Source: JAWLEV01 sp041685915 (GTDB taxonomy: Bacteria > Chloroflexota > Anaerolineae > UBA1429). Taken from it: a stretch of DNA of 5,370 nucleotides. The DNA is taken from assembly GCA_041685915.1 (NCBI GenBank), contig JAWLEV010000120.1, positions 1 through 5,370 on the forward strand. The letters run 5' to 3'. Both the position numbers and the translations under genes were made by a program. Shown here piece after piece: positions 5,370 to 5,370 of the stretch. The notes under the pieces are model-generated. The model had not been told where the DNA came from. It saw only the letters and a list, made by a program, of their open reading frames with translations, and did no database searches. The number at the start of each line of letters is the position of its first letter. Positions within the stretch are counted from its first letter, which is position 1.

Positions 5370-5370
5370 C

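Larger units (their letters stand above)
5120..5370. other. Non-coding upstream region of the gene cluster
   Basis: These 251 bases hold the promoter, leader and repeats listed separately. No convincing gene is seen. The part from about 5150 to 5300 is strongly AT-rich compared with the genes, and GGATTGT is repeated in the leader (5164-5170 and 5198-5204). A minus-strand frame is open from the edge to a TAG at 5236-5238 (44 codons), but its peptide resembles nothing I know and it runs through the repeats and the -35 box, so I do not call it a gene. Confidence 0.6.

Noticed and set aside
5236..5370. A 44-codon minus-strand frame open from the right edge, possibly the tail of another gene
   Set aside because: The peptide is unfamiliar, it crosses the repeat block and the -35 box, and no start is visible; more sequence to the right would settle it.
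1..5370. CRISPR arrays, tRNA or rRNA genes, insertion sequences, phage or toxin-antitoxin genes
   Set aside because: No regularly spaced repeats, cloverleaf-like or rRNA segments, transposase motifs or small paired toxin genes were seen.

Overview
The window is a GC-rich bacterial segment in which all recognisable genes lie on the minus strand. Read in the direction of transcription (right to left), it carries a COG0731-type radical SAM protein, the radical SAM enzyme of the AmmeMemoRadiSam system (AmrS), a membrane-anchored fusion of a DtxR-like iron sensor with two FeoA domains, and FeoB, the ferrous-iron permease, which runs off the left edge. No taxonomic marker is present. The gene set, the FeoA-fused DtxR protein and the composition would fit a Chloroflexota-like or another deep-branching, anaerobic or thermophilic bacterium, but this is a guess.

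Layout: positions 5120-5370 are non-coding as far as can be seen, and 5150-5300 is much more AT-rich than the rest. This stretch holds a good sigma-70-type promoter (TTGACG, 17 bp, GATAAT), a leader of about 100 nt and a strong Shine-Dalgarno site. Further right are short direct and inverted repeats of unknown role. The first two genes are 14 nt apart (or overlap, depending on the start chosen). A gap of about 80 nt with an imperfect palindrome then separates amrS from the regulator/FeoA gene. The regulator/FeoA and feoB reading frames overlap by 8 nt, and the feoB ribosome site lies inside the last codons of the upstream gene, so translation is probably coupled.

Taken together this looks like one ferrous-iron operon that also carries two iron-sulfur-dependent radical SAM enzymes. 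FeoB imports Fe(II). The fused protein would place FeoA domains and an iron-sensing module at the membrane beside FeoB. The radical SAM enzymes need [4Fe-4S] clusters and are of unknown biochemical role in bacteria. Three points deserve attention: the predicted N-terminal membrane anchor on a DtxR-like protein, the FeoB gate motif that departs from the textbook CSARLP form, and amrS sitting next to an iron transporter rather than next to Memo or AMMECR1 genes.
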